From: an uncultured Candidatus Saccharibacteria bacterium | Lineage (GTDB): Bacteria; Patescibacteriota; Saccharimonadia; Saccharimonadales; Saccharimonadaceae | Assembly: GCA_938017655.1 (NCBI GenBank) | Contig: CALIJO010000034.1 | Coordinates: 1 to 29,712, forward strand | Length of the DNA stretch: 29,712 bases | Direction: 5' to 3' | In this document: positions 8,087-15,281 of the stretch, piece by piece | Layout of the letters: each line of letters opens with the position of its first letter | Numbering within the stretch: position 1 is the stretch's first letter | Notes under the pieces: generated by a model | The model's database searches: none | What the model saw: the letters and a program-made list of their open reading frames with translations, nothing else | Told to the model about the DNA's origin: nothing | Translations under genes and position numbers: made by a program

Positions 8087-9628
8087 ATGAACGAAGATAA
8101 AAATAAATTTGAGCCAAAAGACTCAACCGATTTAGAAGAAGTAAAAAACATCTCCGAATCAGAAGATCTCGAATCTACCGATTCATCCGTGAGCTCAGTC
8201 GAAGAGTCAGAAGCTACCGACGACTCAGAGCAATCCGAAACTTCAGAACGATCCAAAAACGAAGTTGAAGTTGAAGCCGAAACAGATTCCGAGGCCGAAG
8301 ATGAATCTGAAGCTGAAGATAAATCTGAATCTGAAACCGAATCTAAAGATGAATTAGAAGCTGAATCTAAAGACGAAGCAGAAGAAGCTAACGAAGCTAA
8401 TTCTGCTGAAGATACCGAATCTGAATCTGAAGAAAAATCCACCCCAAAAACCGAGAAAAAACCAAAGGTTAAAACTGGCAAAAATCGTTTTACCACCTTC
8501 GCTAGTCTCGTAGCTGTCGCTTTATCAGGCACCGCGCTTTATTGTGCTTACAACCGTCCTACTACTTCAATTTTCCATAGTAGTAATTCGGCCAGCAATA
8601 ACGCCGCTACCTTTGCTGAAGGCTCAATTTCTGAAATTGCCAATTCCGTCTCGAAGAGTGTCGTTTCCATCATCACCAATACTAGCACTACCGGTTCTTT
8701 CTTTACCGGTCAAGTCTCTCAGGCTGCTGGTACCGGTTTTATCATCAGTAGCGATGGTTATATCGCCACCAACAAGCACGTCGTTGCTAATGCTACCAAA
8801 ATTGGCGTTATCCTCGACGATGGTTCGACTTATGAAGATGTCGAATTGATCGGTACCGACCCAATCAATGATTTTGCCATTATTAAAATCAAAGACGTCA
8901 AAGATCTCACTCCAATCAAAATTGGTGACAGTAAAACTACTAATATCGGCCAGCAAGTTGTAGCTATCGGCAACGCGCTTGGCACCTACCAAAACTCCGT
9001 GACCTCCGGCATCATCTCTGGTAAAGGTCGTAGTCTCACCGCCTCTGATTCTTCTCGCACCACCTATGAAACCCTTTCCGATATGATCCAAACCGATGCC
9101 GCAATTAATGGCGGTAACTCCGGTGGACCACTCGTCAATGCCGCCGGTGAAGTAATTGGGATCAATACCGCCTATGCCAGCCAAGGCAATAACGTTGGCT
9201 TTGCTATCCCTATTAATAGCGTCAAGGGAATTATGGCTGGTGTTCTCAAAGACGGCAAATTCGAACGCGCCGTCCTCGGTGTCCGCTATCAAACCATCAC
9301 CCCGCTTATTGCCAAAGAGAAGAAACTTGATGTCACAGCTGGTGCCTACGTCAAAGGTTCAAATAATGCCTCCGCCATCATCAAGGGTAGCGCTGGCGAT
9401 AAGGCTGGTATCAAAGATGGCGACATTATTACTGCTGTTAATGGCACCAAAATCGGCACTGCCGGATCTCTTGGTAGCTTAATCGGTGAATACGCCGTCG
9501 GCGACACGGTCAAACTCGAAGTTTATCGTGACAAAAAATACATCGAGCTCGATGTTAAACTTGAAGCTTATGATGCCGATAGTGCCAAAGTTACCACCAA
9601 CAAAAAGTCTGACGACGACGAAGAATAA
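8087..9628 (+). CDS. membrane-anchored HtrA/DegP-like serine protease with PDZ domain
   Basis: This 513-aa protein degrades or monitors misfolded envelope proteins. Order: an acidic low-complexity tail of about 125 residues rich in Glu, Ser, Asp and Ala; a short Lys-rich patch; one transmembrane helix (about residues 134-155); a trypsin-like domain with the full triad His231 (TNKHVV), Asp262 (NDFAII) and Ser345 (GGNSGGPL); then one PDZ domain (about residues 395-490) with KAGIKDGDII; and an acidic end. The tail should face the cytoplasm and the protease the outside. The tail is far longer than the short cytosolic segment usual for HtrA/DegP family members. A strong AAGGAGGT Shine-Dalgarno site precedes the ATG, unlike the leaderless gene before it. 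A terminator follows at once. Confidence 0.93.
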   Translation: MNEDKNKFEPKDSTDLEEVKNISESEDLESTDSSVSSVEESEATDDSEQSETSERSKNEVEVEAETDSEAEDESEAEDKSESETESKDELEAESKDEAEEANEANSAEDTESESEEKSTPKTEKKPKVKTGKNRFTTFASLVAVALSGTALYCAYNRPTTSIFHSSNSASNNAATFAEGSISEIANSVSKSVVSIITNTSTTGSFFTGQVSQAAGTGFIISSDGYIATNKHVVANATKIGVILDDGSTYEDVELIGTDPINDFAIIKIKDVKDLTPIKIGDSKTTNIGQQVVAIGNALGTYQNSVTSGIISGKGRSLTASDSSRTTYETLSDMIQTDAAINGGNSGGPLVNAAGEVIGINTAYASQGNNVGFAIPINSVKGIMAGVLKDGKFERAVLGVRYQTITPLIAKEKKLDVTAGAYVKGSNNASAIIKGSAGDKAGIKDGDIITAVNGTKIGTAGSLGSLIGEYAVGDTVKLEVYRDKKYIELDVKLEAYDADSAKVTTNKKSDDDEE

Positions 9629-9632
9629 AATC

Positions 9633-9663
9633 AAAAAAATAACCCTCCGGGGTTATTTTTTTA
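9633..9663 (+). terminator. intrinsic terminator after the HtrA gene (probably bidirectional)
   Basis: AATAACCC pairs with GGGTTATT around a four-base loop, with A-rich DNA before and seven T after the stem. The symmetry means it could also stop transcription arriving from prmC on the other strand. Confidence 0.85.
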
Positions 9664-9702
9664 TCCAAGGATTATTTTTTCATTCCAGGGTTATTCTTTA
9701 TC
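9647..9702 (+). repeat. three degenerate 18-20 bp tandem units in the convergent intergenic region
   Basis: Units starting at 9647, 9665 and 9685 each read roughly CC(a/g)(g/a)GG(t/a)TTATT followed by a T-rich run. The first unit is the right arm of the HtrA terminator. The others look like decayed copies of that arm plus its T tract. Confidence 0.5.
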
Positions 9703-9743
9703 TGTCATAGATACTTTACTTGTTTTAACTAAGAATCTATCAA

Positions 9744-10667
9744 TTATTGTCTTATTTTATCTACTGGGTAAGAAAATCCTAAAATTAAATCTTTCTTTAA
9801 GCCTAACTCAAAACCCAACTTCTCCGCATAATCGGTAATTTTCTGCTGCTGACTCATATCTGATTCAATAATCACATAATTAGTTTCCAATTCCGCCTGG
9901 ATTTCCGCCTCCGAAAGTTCTTCCAGGTTTTTCGCAGTAAAATAATTTCGTTTAATTTGATCGAGTAGGCGATAAATCTGTGCCAAACCATCCTTATCCG
10001 CATAAAGTGCCAACTTCGGCTCGTATTGCAATTCTGGCGATTGCCACTCCCAAGATTCATCCACGTATGGTAAATTTGCCACAATAATCTCTGGGCGAAT
10101 CTTCAAGCGCAAAATCGTCGAAAGAAGGTCTGATTTGTAAAATTTAATATTCTTCACCCCAAGTTTACCCCGGTTAATTCGCGCTACAGTCAGGGCATCT
10201 TTCGAAATATCAAGACCAATCACCTGACTATTCGCACAATCCAAAGCCACCGAAAGCCCAATGCAGCCCGACCCCGTCCCCACATCGACAATTGTCACCG
10301 GCTTTTTTGAAATTACCTGCTCTCCGCTATTAAATTTCCCATCAATAATACGATAATAAAGTTTTCCCGCCAACTCCGCCGCCAGTTCCGTTTCTGGACG
10401 GGGAATTAAAACATTTTGATTTACCAAAAATGGTCGCCCCATAAACCACTTCACACCCAAAATATAAGCCAATGGCACTTTATTAGCCCGTAATGCCACC
10501 ATCTGGTCTGCTTTCTTCCGTGTCTCATCAGAAATCTTATCTGCTCCATGCGTCACGAAAAAGCTCCGGTCTTGCACATCCATCGAGATCGCCAAAATAA
10601 TCTCCGCCTCTGTCGGATTGATAATCTGCTTCGAAACATCCAGCCAATTTTTTACCGTGGTTGCCAT
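9744..10667 (-). CDS. prmC: peptide chain release factor N5-glutamine methyltransferase
   Basis: This 307-aa protein methylates the Gln of the GGQ motif in release factors using S-adenosylmethionine. It has the PrmC layout: an N-terminal helical domain with the RPETE segment (VLIPRPETELAAE), the SAM-binding VDVGTGSGCIGLSVAL motif, then the catalytic tetrapeptide, which reads NLPY (in IIVANLPYVDESWE) instead of the usual NPPY. The gene lies 15 bases downstream of prfA on the same strand, and has a good AAAGGAG ribosome site. The pairing of enzyme and substrate in one operon is classic. The Pro-to-Leu change may be a lineage variant, since Asn and Tyr are kept. Confidence 0.92.
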   Translation of the reverse strand: MATTVKNWLDVSKQIINPTEAEIILAISMDVQDRSFFVTHGADKISDETRKKADQMVALRANKVPLAYILGVKWFMGRPFLVNQNVLIPRPETELAAELAGKLYYRIIDGKFNSGEQVISKKPVTIVDVGTGSGCIGLSVALDCANSQVIGLDISKDALTVARINRGKLGVKNIKFYKSDLLSTILRLKIRPEIIVANLPYVDESWEWQSPELQYEPKLALYADKDGLAQIYRLLDQIKRNYFTAKNLEELSEAEIQAELETNYVIIESDMSQQQKITDYAEKLGFELGLKKDLILGFSYPVDKIRQ

Positions 10668-10682
10668 TTTCTCCTTTGAAAA

Positions 10683-11747
10683 TTATTCCGCAATACCGTT
10701 TTCCGTACGAATTACATCGAGCTCACATTTCTTCAGCTCCGAAATAATATCATCAATGTCGCCATCCATCACTGCATTTACGTTCGATCTCGAGTAATGA
10801 ATACGGTGATCAGTCACACGATCCTGTGGGAAATTATAGGTACGAATCTTCTCTGAGCGATCACCTGTACCAATCAAATTTTTACGTGCTGCCGAAGCAT
10901 TTTTCGCCGCTTCTGCTCGTTGAATATCATTTAAGCGCGTGCGCAGCACCATCATGGCACGCTCCTTATTTTGACGGAGAGACCGTTCGTCCTGCATCGC
11001 CACCACAATACCCGAAGGCATATGCGTAATACGAATAGCCGAGTTAGTCGTGTTCACCGACTGGCCACCGTGACCACCAGAGTGATAAATATCGATACGT
11101 AAATCTTTTTCGTCAATTACAATTTCCGACTCTTCTACCTCTGGTAAAGCCACCACTGTCACCGTAGAAGTGTGAATACGTCCCTGCGACTCCGTCACTG
11201 GTACACGCTGCACACGGTGTACGCCACCCTCAAACTTCATCGTACCAAAAGGAGTATCGCCATCCATTTTGAAGACTACTTCTTTTACGCCGCCAGTTTC
11301 ATTAAGACTTTCATTCATTAGTTCTACCTTAAAACCATGTTTTTCCGCATAGCGCAAATACATACGGTAAAGCTCAGCCGCAAACAACGAGGCCTCATCA
11401 CCGCCTGCTCCAGCTCGAATTTCCATAATCACTGGCTTATCGTCATCCGGATCTCGCGGAATTAATTTATCCTCAAGCTGCCTAGTTAGCTCAGCAATTT
11501 TTTCCGTTAATTCCTGAATTTCCAGTTTTGCCATTTCACCCAGTTCAGAATCCGAAACAATTGCTTCGTCATCCTTAATCTGTTGCTCGGCACGAGTAAT
11601 TTCATTTTTCAAATCCAAAATCGATTCGACCTCTGCCTTCCTCTTCGATTTTGCAGCAAAATCATTTTCGAGGTAGGCCTTCGGATTTTTCAAGAATTGA
11701 TTAAGTTGAGTTAATTCTGACTCTAAACTTTTAATTTTTTCATCCAT
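10683..11747 (-). CDS. prfA: peptide chain release factor 1
   Basis: This 354-aa class I release factor reads UAA and UAG and triggers peptide release on the ribosome. GGQ is at residues 227-229 within SGGHGGQSVNTTNSA. The tripeptide anticodon region contains RVPVTESQGRIHTS, whose PVT identifies RF1 and not RF2. The acidic GGDEAS segment of domain 1/2 is also present. It is the first gene of the prfA-prmC operon. RF1 is consistent with TAA/TAG dominating the stops in this window; RF2 must be encoded elsewhere if the single TGA stop (29622-29624) is genuine. Confidence 0.97.
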   Translation of the reverse strand: MDEKIKSLESELTQLNQFLKNPKAYLENDFAAKSKRKAEVESILDLKNEITRAEQQIKDDEAIVSDSELGEMAKLEIQELTEKIAELTRQLEDKLIPRDPDDDKPVIMEIRAGAGGDEASLFAAELYRMYLRYAEKHGFKVELMNESLNETGGVKEVVFKMDGDTPFGTMKFEGGVHRVQRVPVTESQGRIHTSTVTVVALPEVEESEIVIDEKDLRIDIYHSGGHGGQSVNTTNSAIRITHMPSGIVVAMQDERSLRQNKERAMMVLRTRLNDIQRAEAAKNASAARKNLIGTGDRSEKIRTYNFPQDRVTDHRIHYSRSNVNAVMDGDIDDIISELKKCELDVIRTENGIAE

Positions 11748-11756
11748 ATTAGATTA

Positions 11757-11766
11757 ATTATATAAT
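11757..11766 (-). promoter_or_regulatory. AT-rich -10 element for prfA, symmetric and possibly divergent
   Basis: On the minus strand TATAAT occupies 11762-11757, nine bases before the prfA ATG at 11747, predicting a transcript with a leader of zero to three bases. The core ATTATATAAT is palindromic, so the plus strand has a second TATAAT at 11761-11766 pointing into the small intergenic unit described next. No good -35 box is seen on either side. Confidence 0.5.
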
Positions 11767-11784
11767 AACTTTCCGGAGATTCCA

Positions 11785-11879
11785 ATGAGAAACCCAAACT
11801 TTCAAACCTATTACGCTTATTTGACAATAATATAAAGTTATGCCGTAATATCTCCTATTCATAGGGGGAATTTTCTTTT
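11785..11879 (+). other. possible mini transcription unit: 16-codon ORF plus weak hairpin
   Basis: Downstream of the plus-strand TATAAT (11761-11766) there is a CCGGAG Shine-Dalgarno-like site (11773-11778) and an ATG at 11785. The ORF of 16 codons encodes MRNPNFQTYYAYLTII and stops with TAA at 11833-11835. A short stem (11852-11857 with 11862-11867, one wobble pair) follows, then a T-rich run to 11879. Spacing of all parts is sensible, but each is weak and nothing downstream on this strand would be regulated. The remainder of 11748-11884 holds nothing else I can identify. Confidence 0.25.
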
Positions 11880-11884
11880 CCAAC

Positions 11885-11906
11885 AAAAAATCCCTTCCTG
11901 GGATTT
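11885..11906 (-). terminator. intrinsic terminator after tRNA-Val
   Basis: Read on the minus strand, AAATCCC and GGGATTT form a seven-base-pair stem around a five-base loop, followed by a run of T. It lies 12 bases downstream of the CCA end of the tRNA. Confidence 0.8.
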
Positions 11907-11917
11907 CAAAAATATCT

Positions 11918-11994
11918 TGGTGGATCTTACTGGGCTCGAACCAGTGACCTTACGAATGTGAATCGTACGCTCTAGCCAACTGAGCTAAAGATCC
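11918..11994 (-). tRNA. tRNA-Val(CAC)
   Basis: The minus strand folds into a full cloverleaf of 77 bases including an encoded CCA. The acceptor stem GGATCTT pairs perfectly with AAGATCC. The D arm is GCTC/GAGC, the anticodon stem TACGA/TCGTA with loop TTCACAT, and the T arm ACTGG/CCAGT with TTCGAGC. The anticodon CAC reads GUG valine codons. It has its own promoter and terminator. Confidence 0.93.
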
Positions 11995-12005
11995 ATGACT
12001 TCTCT

Positions 12006-12034
12006 ATTATAATATATCTTTTCACTTTTCACAA
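12006..12034 (-). promoter_or_regulatory. promoter of tRNA-Val
   Basis: On the minus strand TTGTGA (12034-12029) and a perfect TATAAT (12011-12006) are separated by 17 bases, with the -10 box 11 bases before the tRNA 5' end. The same TTGTGA -35 and 17-base spacer precede tRNA-Gln at 29630. Confidence 0.7.
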
Positions 12035-12059
12035 AAAAATAAGGCCAAATGGCCTTATT
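12033..12059 (-). terminator. intrinsic terminator after rpmE2
   Basis: AATAAGGCC and GGCCTTATT form a nine-base-pair stem with a four-base loop; on the minus strand it is followed by seven T. It begins directly after the rpmE2 stop codon. The T run coincides with the -35 region of the tRNA-Val promoter. Confidence 0.88.
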
Positions 12060-12065
12060 TTAGAC

Positions 12066-12398
12066 TTAAGCTTCAGCTTTTTCTGCTTTCTTCTCGGCTT
12101 CTTTCATCTGCTTAGCAGCTTTGTTGGCGAGAGCCTGTTTCAAAGCTTCTGCCTTCATAGCACGAGCCTTGAAACGGTCAACGCGACCTTCGGTATCGAT
12201 AATCTTCTCTTCACCAGTAAAGAATGGGTGAGAAGCCGAAGAAATCTGAACCTTCACGAGTGGATATTCATTTCCATCGGTCCACTTGATAGTCTCTTCG
12301 CTCTTAGCGGTAGACTTAGTCAAGAAAGAAAAGTTCGCAGCGTCATCAGCAAAAACCACAAAGCGATAATCTTTTGGATGCAATTCTTGTTTACTCAT
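12066..12398 (-). CDS. rpmE2: large ribosomal subunit protein bL31 type B
   Basis: This 110-aa protein is a 50S subunit component in the intersubunit bridge region. It starts MSKQELHPKDYRFVVFADDA and has the type-specific SSASHPFFTGEEKIIDTEGRVDRF block. The Zn-binding cysteines of type A L31 are absent, so it is the zinc-independent form. The C-terminus is extended by about 25 residues of Ala/Lys/Glu-rich helix (KQMKEAEKKAEKAEA) beyond the usual length of about 85 residues. It is transcribed alone between its own promoter and a strong terminator, divergently from rpsB. Confidence 0.93.
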   Translation of the reverse strand: MSKQELHPKDYRFVVFADDAANFSFLTKSTAKSEETIKWTDGNEYPLVKVQISSASHPFFTGEEKIIDTEGRVDRFKARAMKAEALKQALANKAAKQMKEAEKKAEKAEA

Positions 12399-12409
12399 AA
12401 TTAGTCACC

Positions 12410-12438
12410 ATTTTATCAGATACTCGCGGTTTTTTCAA
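12410..12438 (-). promoter_or_regulatory. promoter of rpmE2
   Basis: On the minus strand TTGAAA (12438-12433) is followed after 17 bases by TAAAAT (12415-12410), which is also preceded by TGA as an extended -10. Transcription would begin near 12403, only about five bases before the ATG, so the message has almost no leader. Confidence 0.7.
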
Positions 12439-12450
12439 TAGGGAATTAGC

Positions 12451-12479
12451 TTTACAGATTCCACCTCTTATGTTAAGAT
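12451..12479 (+). promoter_or_regulatory. promoter of the rpsB-tsf operon
   Basis: TTTACA (12451-12456) lies exactly 17 bases before TAAGAT (12474-12479), which has a TG element just upstream. The predicted start near 12486 gives a leader of about 69 bases, the longest apparent leader of any promoter-gene pair in this window. It is divergent from, and 13 bases away from, the rpmE2 promoter. Confidence 0.65.
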
Positions 12480-12485
12480 AGAAAA

Positions 12486-12554
12486 GTAATTAATTTAATG
12501 AAACAGCTTCATCCGTTTTCCTGAAGACAAGATGAAGTGGAGGGAAAGGAAAAC
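12486..12554 (+). promoter_or_regulatory. structured rpsB leader, candidate S2 autoregulatory pseudoknot
   Basis: Two helices can form and they interleave. CTTCATC (12507-12513) pairs with GATGAAG (12531-12537). GTTTTCCT (12515-12522), inside the loop of the first, pairs with AGGAAAAC (12547-12554), ending at the base before the ATG at 12555. The GGAGGG ribosome site (12539-12544) falls in the connecting loop. This is an H-type pseudoknot that would control access to the start. S2 represses its own rpsB-tsf mRNA through the 5' leader in gammaproteobacteria; a similar role here is inference. Confidence 0.45.
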
Positions 12555-13241
12555 ATGTCCAAGACTATCGACATGAAAGAACTCCTCGAAGCAGGAGCTC
12601 ACTTTGGTCACAAGACCTCACGTTGGCACCCAAAAATGGCTCAATACATCCATAGCAAGCGCCAAGACACTCACATTATTAATCTTGAAAAGACCGTAGC
12701 TGGCCTCGAAGAAGCCCTCGCTCTTACTAAGAAAATTGCCAAAGACGGCAAGAAAATTCTTTTCGTTGGTACCAAAAAACAACTCAAAGCCATCGTGAAA
12801 GAAGCTGCTGAATCTGTCGACATGCCATACGTTACCGAACGCTGGGTTGGCGGTACTCTCACCAACGTCGAAACTGTTAACCGCCAAATCAAGAAGGTTA
12901 AAGACCTCGAACGCCGCATGAAGACCGGTGAACTCGAAGCTCGCTATTCTAAGCTTGAAGTTCAACGCTTCCAGGAAGAAATTGCTGTACTTAACACCCG
13001 TTACGGTGGTATCAAAGATATGACTGATCAACCAGCCACTATCATTGTCACCGATGCTTGCGAAGACAAGAATGCCATTAAGGAAGCTAAAACTCTTCAC
13101 ATTCCAGTTATCGCTATTTGCGACACTAATGTCGACCCAACCGATATCGACATCGTCATTCCAGCTAACGACGATTCCACCAAGGCTGAAAAACTCATTC
13201 TTGATTACTTTGTCGAAGCTATCAAATCCGCCAAAAACTAA
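12555..13241 (+). CDS. rpsB: small ribosomal subunit protein uS2
   Basis: This 228-aa protein is a 30S subunit component near the platform. Family marks are ELLEAGAHFGHKTSRWHPKM at the N-terminus, ERWVGGTLTNVETV, the coiled region around residues 110-135 (KVKDLERRMKTGELEARY), and the C-terminal IAICDTNVDPTDIDIVIPAND block. I chose the ATG at 12555, since it gives the normal N-terminus and has GGAGGG 10 bases upstream. An in-frame GTG at 12537 would use the Shine-Dalgarno region as codons. It is followed 24 bases later by tsf, the standard rpsB-tsf arrangement. Confidence 0.97.
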   Translation: MSKTIDMKELLEAGAHFGHKTSRWHPKMAQYIHSKRQDTHIINLEKTVAGLEEALALTKKIAKDGKKILFVGTKKQLKAIVKEAAESVDMPYVTERWVGGTLTNVETVNRQIKKVKDLERRMKTGELEARYSKLEVQRFQEEIAVLNTRYGGIKDMTDQPATIIVTDACEDKNAIKEAKTLHIPVIAICDTNVDPTDIDIVIPANDDSTKAEKLILDYFVEAIKSAKN

Positions 13242-13265
13242 TTTTCATCTATTAAGGAGATAAAA

Positions 13266-13856
13266 ATGGCAGAAATTACCATTGAAAACATCAAAAAACT
13301 CAAAGAATTATCCGGTGTAGGTCTTACCGACGCTAAAAAAGCTCTTGTCGAATCCGATGGCGATTTCGACAAAGCCCTCAAAGCTATGCGCGAAAAGGGT
13401 CTTACCAAGGCTGAAAAGCGTGGTGACCGTGAAACCCGCGAAGGTATCGTCAACGCTTACATCCACGACGGCCGCCTCGGTGCTATCATCGAAGTTAACT
13501 GTGAAACTTCTTTCGTCGCTAACACCGATGAATTTAAAGACCTTGCTCACAAACTTGCTATGCAAGTTGCTTCCATGGCTCCACTTTACGTTTCCGAAGA
13601 AGACATTCCAGCCGAAACTATGAAGGCTAAAATGGAAGAATTCGAAGCTAACTTCAAGGGTCCAGAAAATATGAAGGAACAAATCCTTTCTGGCCAAGTT
13701 AAGAAAGCTTTCTCCGACAAAGTTTTGATGCTCCAACCTTACATTCTCGATGATTCTAAGACTGTCGCAGAATTCATCAAGGAGATGATTGCAAAAACTG
13801 GTGAAAACATCACCGTCAAGCAATTCAAACGCATCGAACTTGGCGTCACTGAATAA
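13266..13856 (+). CDS. tsf: elongation factor Ts
   Basis: This 196-aa protein is the guanine-nucleotide exchange factor of EF-Tu. It has the N-terminal UBA-like domain (IKKLKELSGVGLTDAKKALVESDGDFDKALKAMREKG) and the core EF-Tu contact motif, here TSFVANTDEF in place of TDFVAN. At 196 residues it is the short form, lacking most of the second core repeat and coiled-coil seen in the roughly 280-aa E. coli protein. A good AAGGAG ribosome site lies upstream. It ends the rpsB operon just before a strong terminator. Confidence 0.97.
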   Translation: MAEITIENIKKLKELSGVGLTDAKKALVESDGDFDKALKAMREKGLTKAEKRGDRETREGIVNAYIHDGRLGAIIEVNCETSFVANTDEFKDLAHKLAMQVASMAPLYVSEEDIPAETMKAKMEEFEANFKGPENMKEQILSGQVKKAFSDKVLMLQPYILDDSKTVAEFIKEMIAKTGENITVKQFKRIELGVTE

Positions 13857-13873
13857 ATAATTTATTCAAACCT

Positions 13874-13910
13874 AAAAATAGAATAGGCGAAAAACCTATT
13901 CTATTTTTCT
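13874..13910 (+). terminator. strong intrinsic terminator after tsf
   Basis: A perfect 14-base-pair inverted repeat (13874-13887 with 13895-13908) encloses a seven-base loop and ends in a T run. The A-rich 5' arm makes it nearly symmetric, but no gene converges here. Confidence 0.93.
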
Positions 13911-13912
13911 TG

Positions 13913-13921
13913 TGCTAAAAT
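13913..13921 (+). promoter_or_regulatory. extended -10 promoter for the site-2 protease gene (leaderless)
   Basis: TGCTAAAAT (core 13916-13921) ends six bases before the ATG at 13928, the same geometry as at lepB and the Mur ligase gene. There is no room for a ribosome site and no recognisable -35 box. Confidence 0.6.
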
Positions 13922-13927
13922 AGATAT

Positions 13928-15280
13928 ATGAATATTTTATTTGGTGCTTTTATCGGCCTTATCACCCTCACATTAATCGTCGTCATTCATGAATTTGGCC
14001 ACTTCATTATGGCTAAAAAATCTGGTGTCAAAGTCAATGAATTCGGTATCGGTCTCCCCCCACGCAAGCTCGCCTGGCTGCATCTTCCAGCCAAAGAAGT
14101 CCAAAGATTCTATGACAGTCTTAAATCAGAATCTAAAGCCAAGGTTAATCAAAAACGTCTCCAAAAATTGCTCGCCATGGGTAAGGATAAAACCAAAAAA
14201 GATAAGTTCGTCTGGTTTTTCATCCCAAGCACCGAATATAAAAATGACCCACTCTATAAACAAGATTATTTAATTTTCAGCATTAACCTCCTCCCACTCG
14301 GTGGCTTTTGTACCATGGATGGGGAATCAGATGCTGAAACCAAGCCCCATACTTTTGGCGCCACGAATTATCTTCAAAAAACTGCCATTCTTTTCGGCGG
14401 TGTTACCATGAACTGGCTTTATGGTATTCTAATTTTTACCATTCTCGCCATTACTGGCATGCCACAATTCATGAATAATCAGTTCAATATCAATGAAAAA
14501 GCGCATTTTACTATGCCAAAAATCTATATTGATAAAATTCTTGAAAATTCTCCAGCTAGTCGTAGCACTCTGAAGGCTAATACCGTAATCCATGACGCCA
14601 AAGCCAAGAATGAAGATAACTGGAAAGTACTAACCTCTACCCTTGATGTTCAAGATTTTAACAAATCTCATCTCGGACAAACTGTAATTTATCGCACCTT
14701 CGATCCAGCCACCAAGGACACTAGCGAACACGAAGTCACCCTAAATTCAGGAGATAATTCGCCAGCTCTCGGCATTTCTATGCGCATGGATGGACAATTC
14801 CTCGCGCATTATTCCGTAATCGATGCCCCACTCATCGGTCTTGGCACCACCGCCCAAATCACTGGCGAAACTTTCCGTGGTCTCTATGATATGGTGAAAA
14901 ACCTCTTCTCTGGAGTCGCCAAACAAATCACTGGTGATCAAGAAGCCAAAGAATCTGGCAAGCAAGAACTCGCCAAAGCCGGCGAATCTGTCTCTGGACC
15001 TGTCGGTATCATTGGTGTAATTTTCCCAAGTTTCGTTAGCGCTGGCCTCACCGAACTACTTTTCCTCACCGCCATCATTTCCATCTCCCTCGCCTGCATG
15101 AATGTTCTACCAATCCCAGCCCTCGATGGCGGCCGCTGGACTATGATTACCATCTCTAAATTACTCAAGAAGAAACTCTCGACCGAGGCGGAAGGGAAAA
15201 TTATCGCCACCACCTTCCTCTTTCTCTTTGCCATGTTTATTCTCGTCACGATTTTAGATCTAATCCGTATCTTCCATTAA
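13928..15280 (+). CDS. rseP: RseP-like site-2 zinc metalloprotease (M50)
   Basis: This 450-aa intramembrane protease cuts transmembrane anchors, such as those of anti-sigma factors or signal-peptide remnants. The active-site HEFGH is at residues 21-25 in the first membrane helix. The second Zn-binding motif NVLPIPALDGGR (Asp400) lies in a C-terminal helix. A PDZ-like region spans about residues 185-280. Between the first helix and the PDZ there is a Lys-rich insertion (about residues 45-110) that includes a KDKFVWFFIPSTEYKND stretch, longer than in E. coli RseP. The next gene, a CPBP protease, starts one base after its stop. Confidence 0.93.
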   Translation: MNILFGAFIGLITLTLIVVIHEFGHFIMAKKSGVKVNEFGIGLPPRKLAWLHLPAKEVQRFYDSLKSESKAKVNQKRLQKLLAMGKDKTKKDKFVWFFIPSTEYKNDPLYKQDYLIFSINLLPLGGFCTMDGESDAETKPHTFGATNYLQKTAILFGGVTMNWLYGILIFTILAITGMPQFMNNQFNINEKAHFTMPKIYIDKILENSPASRSTLKANTVIHDAKAKNEDNWKVLTSTLDVQDFNKSHLGQTVIYRTFDPATKDTSEHEVTLNSGDNSPALGISMRMDGQFLAHYSVIDAPLIGLGTTAQITGETFRGLYDMVKNLFSGVAKQITGDQEAKESGKQELAKAGESVSGPVGIIGVIFPSFVSAGLTELLFLTAIISISLACMNVLPIPALDGGRWTMITISKLLKKKLSTEAEGKIIATTFLFLFAMFILVTILDLIRIFH

Positions 15281-15281
15281 T

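Noticed and set aside
8053..8532. 159-aa minus-strand ORF very rich in Ser, opposite the HtrA N-terminus
   Set aside because: It is the mirror of the Glu/Ser codon repeats on the plus strand (GAA/GAT/TCT read in reverse); no start signal, and it overlaps a well supported gene.
11821..11849. TTGACA at 11821-11826 as a plus-strand -35 box
   Set aside because: The hexamer at 17-base spacing (CGTAAT) matches -10 weakly and no plus-strand gene follows before the separate rpsB promoter.
12537..12554. Upstream GTG start for rpsB
   Set aside because: It would add residues not found in S2 and turn the GGAGGG ribosome site into codons.
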